64,000 nucleotides of DNA, taken from contig CABYCN010000001.1 in the NCBI GenBank assembly GCA_902517455.1, positions 62,001 to 126,000 on the forward strand, written 5' to 3'. The notes below the pieces were generated by a model, which was given only the letters and a program-made list of their open reading frames with translations, did no database searches and was not told the DNA's origin. Shown here one piece after another: positions 61,237-64,000 of the stretch. Made by a program: the position numbers and the translations under genes. Each line of letters opens with the position of its first letter. The stretch's first letter is position 1. Source of the stretch: an uncultured Pelagibacteraceae bacterium (lineage in GTDB: Bacteria; Pseudomonadota; Alphaproteobacteria; Pelagibacterales; Pelagibacteraceae).

Positions 61237-63624
61237 TTATTTTTTAAATGGTTTAATTAATAGTATTAAAGTAGGAAGCAAAGTTAGGACTGAAATCATT
61301 GCTAATAACATAGCTAAACCTGTAAAGATACCAAAGTAAATGGTAGGAATAAACTTAGATAAAACTAGTATTGAAAATCCAAAAACAATCGTAATGGATG
61401 TGTTTAAAATTGCTTTACCTACAGTAGAATGACACAGAACGAGAGTTTTGTTGTATTCACCTAAAATATTAAACTCCTCTTTGAAACGGTAGATATAATG
61501 GATACTATTGTCTACAGCTATTCCAATAGTAATCGCAGCAATAGTAATTGTCATCATATCAAGAGGGATGCCAAGCAATCCTATGATTCCAAGTATAAAA
61601 AAAGCAGCTATAAAATTAGGTACCACACCAATTAAAGATAATTTAATATTCTTGAAAAGTATTAAGAACATAACAAATATACCTATCATGACTAATCCTA
61701 AAGTAAGAATTTGTGATTTAAAAAGACTTTGGAGTAAATTGTTAAATAAAATTAAAACCCCTGCAAGTTTATACTCTTCTTCTTTTAATTTTAGTTTATT
61801 TATTAAGTCATAGTTTATTTTGTTAATTAAATCGTTTCTTCTTAAATTTTTTTGAGAGTCTATTATCCGAAGATTAATTCTTGCCTCATTATCTTCAATA
61901 GAGATGTAAGGATCAATTATTTCAGATTTTATACTTTTTGGTATTTTTGAGTATAAAACTCCCATCTCTAAAGTGCCCAAGGGCTTATTATTGTTAAGCA
62001 ACGTGGCCACATCAATAATTGAGGAAAATGATATAACTTTTCCAACTTGAGGTAAGCTATCTAAGTAATTATGAACTCTAGCTATTTTGTCAATCTTATC
62101 TTTAGTAAACCAGTATTTTTCATCATTCTCATCATCTTCAGCCCCCCAATCTTCGAATTCATCTTCTTGATCAATTTTTGGTATTTCTCCTTTCGAAAAT
62201 TTTATTATTACCTCAAGAGGTGTGGTCCCGCCTAATTTTTCATCTATTAGTTTCATTCCTTTATAAATTTCTGTTTTCTTACTAAAATAATTTATGAAAC
62301 TATTCTCAACTTCCAGACGACTAATTCCAATTAAACTTAATACAATTACTAATCCTGTTAAAGTAAAAATTATTTTTTGATTATTTTGAGATATTTTAGC
62401 AAAAAAAGAGGTGATGCTTGAATCTTCGTATTTTTTAAGAGAAATGTTTTCTTTTGGGACAAAGCTAATAAGAGTGGGCAATAATGTAAATGTTATAATA
62501 AAAGAGGTTATTAAACCTAAAGTCATCATCCAACCAAAATCAATAATGGGTTTTATTTCACTAAAAATAAGAGATAGAAATGCAATGATAGTAGTTAAAA
62601 CAGTGTACAAAATAGGCCAAAACATTTTTTTTGTAGTTAAAGTAACTAATTCTATAACATTTTTTGAGGGATGATCCTGTCTGAGCTGTAAAAATCTAGT
62701 GCTTATATGAATATTCATTGCCATAGTTAAAATTAACATCAGAGCAATAAAGTTTGATGAGATAACAGTAACTTTCCAACCTAACAATCCAAGTATTCCT
62801 GTCATGATTACCACTGAAAAAAAACAACTACTTATGGGGACTATGATCCAAATTAGTTTGCGAAAAACGAACCACAAAGTTGCAATAATAAATAATAGTA
62901 CTCCTATACCGAAGACAATAATATCACTTTTGATAAATGACATCATATCATCAGCTATCATTGGAATCCCACCTAAATGAATTTTACCAATATTCTCATA
63001 GCTTTTAATAACATCCCTTATCTCAATAATATTTTGATGGTTTTGTTTTTTTATTTTTTCTTTTAATTTCTCAGCTTCTTTTTTTGATTTATCATTAATA
63101 TTTACTAATTCTTTATTTTTTTTTATATTAACAATGATACCACTTGTTTTACCATCTTCACTAATCACAAAATTTCTAAAGACAGGGCTACTAATAATTT
63201 CATTAAAACCTCTATCTCTATTGACATCTTCATCTTTAAGAGTTTTAAATTTTTCAAGTCGTTCTTGGAGAGGCGCGTCAGAACTATCTAGTAGAGGTAT
63301 ATCCAGCAAAGTTATTACACTATGCACCCAAGTTAAACTTTGTATCTTGTACTTTAGACTTAAGAGATTGTTAATTGAGGTATCAGAAATCATACCTTCA
63401 TTAGGAGTATATGTTAATATTAAAAATTCTTTAGAGCCATATCTTTCAGATATTTCCTCAAGATATTTTAGGTCAGGATCTCCTTCAATTAAAAGTGTTT
63501 CAGAAGATGCATCTAATTTAAAATCTTTTGAATAATACCCAAAACTCAATAGAGTGATAAGCAGAATTGTAAAAATTAATTTTGGATTTTTGAGTATTGC
63601 ATTTTGATAAAATTGGGTGAACAT
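61237..63624 (-). CDS. RND-superfamily (MMPL/SSD) exporter
   Basis: A 795-residue membrane protein with the RND plan of two sets of six segments and two large periplasmic loops. TM1 is ILLITLLSFGYYSKD; the sterol-sensing-like region FIKSDIIVFGIGVLLFIIATLWFVFRKL; the second half has MMTITIAAITIGIAVDNSIHYIYRF with the usual buried Asp (VD-N/D). The second periplasmic loop has an acidic insert of about 25 residues near 482-505 (QEDEFEDWGAEDDEND). Export of lipids or hydrophobic compounds is likely. No fusion protein or outer-membrane partner is beside it. Confidence 0.87.
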   Translation of the reverse strand: MFTQFYQNAILKNPKLIFTILLITLLSFGYYSKDFKLDASSETLLIEGDPDLKYLEEISERYGSKEFLILTYTPNEGMISDTSINNLLSLKYKIQSLTWVHSVITLLDIPLLDSSDAPLQERLEKFKTLKDEDVNRDRGFNEIISSPVFRNFVISEDGKTSGIIVNIKKNKELVNINDKSKKEAEKLKEKIKKQNHQNIIEIRDVIKSYENIGKIHLGGIPMIADDMMSFIKSDIIVFGIGVLLFIIATLWFVFRKLIWIIVPISSCFFSVVIMTGILGLLGWKVTVISSNFIALMLILTMAMNIHISTRFLQLRQDHPSKNVIELVTLTTKKMFWPILYTVLTTIIAFLSLIFSEIKPIIDFGWMMTLGLITSFIITFTLLPTLISFVPKENISLKKYEDSSITSFFAKISQNNQKIIFTLTGLVIVLSLIGISRLEVENSFINYFSKKTEIYKGMKLIDEKLGGTTPLEVIIKFSKGEIPKIDQEDEFEDWGAEDDENDEKYWFTKDKIDKIARVHNYLDSLPQVGKVISFSSIIDVATLLNNNKPLGTLEMGVLYSKIPKSIKSEIIDPYISIEDNEARINLRIIDSQKNLRRNDLINKINYDLINKLKLKEEEYKLAGVLILFNNLLQSLFKSQILTLGLVMIGIFVMFLILFKNIKLSLIGVVPNFIAAFFILGIIGLLGIPLDMMTITIAAITIGIAVDNSIHYIYRFKEEFNILGEYNKTLVLCHSTVGKAILNTSITIVFGFSILVLSKFIPTIYFGIFTGLAMLLAMISVLTLLPTLILLIKPFKK

Positions 63625-63646
63625 TTAACCCCTTTTATATTGGAAT

Positions 63647-64000
63647 TTAACGGATTTGAGTATCCTTAAATTTTGTAAACATAGCTTCAAACTCTAACAT
63701 CACATTTCCAGTTGGACCATGTCTTTGTTTACCAATGATTAATTCTGCTAAATTTGAAACTTCATTCATTTTTGCTTGCCATTCTGCATGTTCTACTGTG
63801 GCTGGTCTAGGTTCTTTATTTTCCAAATAATATGATTCTCTATAGACAAACATAACTACATCAGCATCTTGTTCAATTGAACCAGATTCTCTTAGATCTG
63901 ATAATTGAGGTTTTTTATTGTCTCTTTGCTCCACTTGTCTTGATAATTGAGATAGAGCTAAAACTGGAACTGATAGTTCTTTAGCCAATGCTTTTAAACC
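63647..64000 (-). CDS. dnaB: Replicative DNA helicase, C-terminal part (partial)
   Basis: The gene enters from the right edge; about 117 codons and the stop are in the window. [44 protein letters not shown] and [16 protein letters not shown] are the late motifs of the DnaB RecA-like domain (motif H3/H4 and the arginine finger region). It unwinds DNA ahead of the replication fork. The RND gene starts 22 bases after the stop. Confidence 0.96.
   Translation of the reverse strand, partial: GLKALAKELSVPVLALSQLSRQVEQRDNKKPQLSDLRESGSIEQDADVVMFVYRESYYLENKEPRPATVEHAEWQAKMNEVSNLAELIIGKQRHGPTGNVMLEFEAMFTKFKDTQIR

Noticed and set aside
61508..61813. Open frame of 101 codons on the plus strand
   Set aside because: Antisense to the RND exporter gene in a membrane-coding stretch; a usual artefact.

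Overview
The window is a stretch of a very AT-rich, streamlined marine alphaproteobacterial chromosome, most likely SAR11 (Candidatus Pelagibacter or a close relative). This rests on the base composition, very short spacers (the longest is about 200 bases), many start/stop overlaps, the number of high-affinity uptake and DMT transporters, a tandem glycine riboswitch before gcvT, and overall protein similarity. I see no rRNA, tRNA, CRISPR array, insertion sequence or phage gene. No gap longer than 300 bases lacks a gene.

Layout. 1-2863: end of ilvN, then ilvC and leuA (branched-chain amino acid synthesis), running with a 1-base gap into mreB-mreC-mreD-PBP2-rodA (2865-8617), the lateral wall elongation machine. 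8667-13015: a tight run of a DadA-like flavoenzyme, a DMT transporter, a D-2-hydroxyacid dehydrogenase, an HDAC-like deacetylase and msrB. 13065-14646: an invasin-type (inverse autotransporter) beta-barrel without a passenger domain, followed 4 bases later by a secreted protein. 14647-15931: glutaredoxin, a TIGR03643-like protein and a LysE exporter preceded by a terminator-like hairpin.

16022-29652 holds two complete branched-chain-amino-acid-type (HAAT) ABC uptake systems. The first runs on into azlCD and ends with a glutarate 2-hydroxylase (GlaH/CsiD). The second is led by a ProC-like reductase, and its likely binding protein lies convergently at the end. An outer-membrane barrel sits between them. 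29728-35577 is built around 5-oxoprolinase: pxpA with two TPR lipoprotein-like/secreted proteins, TerC and a DMT transporter go left; pxpB, pxpC and another DMT transporter go right.

35574-40105: promoter, tandem glycine riboswitch and gcvT-gcvH-gcvP (glycine cleavage). 40119-45098: an FAD amine oxidoreductase, DUF1365, cyclopropane-fatty-acid-synthase-type methylase, DUF3833 lipoprotein, SDR and TspO, a membrane lipid modification cluster. 45101-50470: FOXRED1-like oxidase, SelO, exported MsrA, NAD-dependent formate dehydrogenase, HPP protein and an IscU-like scaffold. 50640-54250: DMT transporter, a glycine amidinotransferase (GATM/AGAT type), a lysine/glutamate-rich coiled-coil protein and a divergent cytidylate kinase. 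54247-64000 (minus strand): MFS and DMT transporters, gshB-gshA (glutathione), a PhnZ-like HD protein, purF, cvpA, an RND-superfamily exporter and the end of dnaB.

A common thread is glycine, one-carbon and C5 amino-acid metabolism: glycine cleavage under a glycine riboswitch, formate oxidation, glycine amidinotransfer, 5-oxoproline hydrolysis and glutarate hydroxylation, all close to uptake systems. Several convergent gene pairs have no spacer at all and even share the bases of their stop codons.
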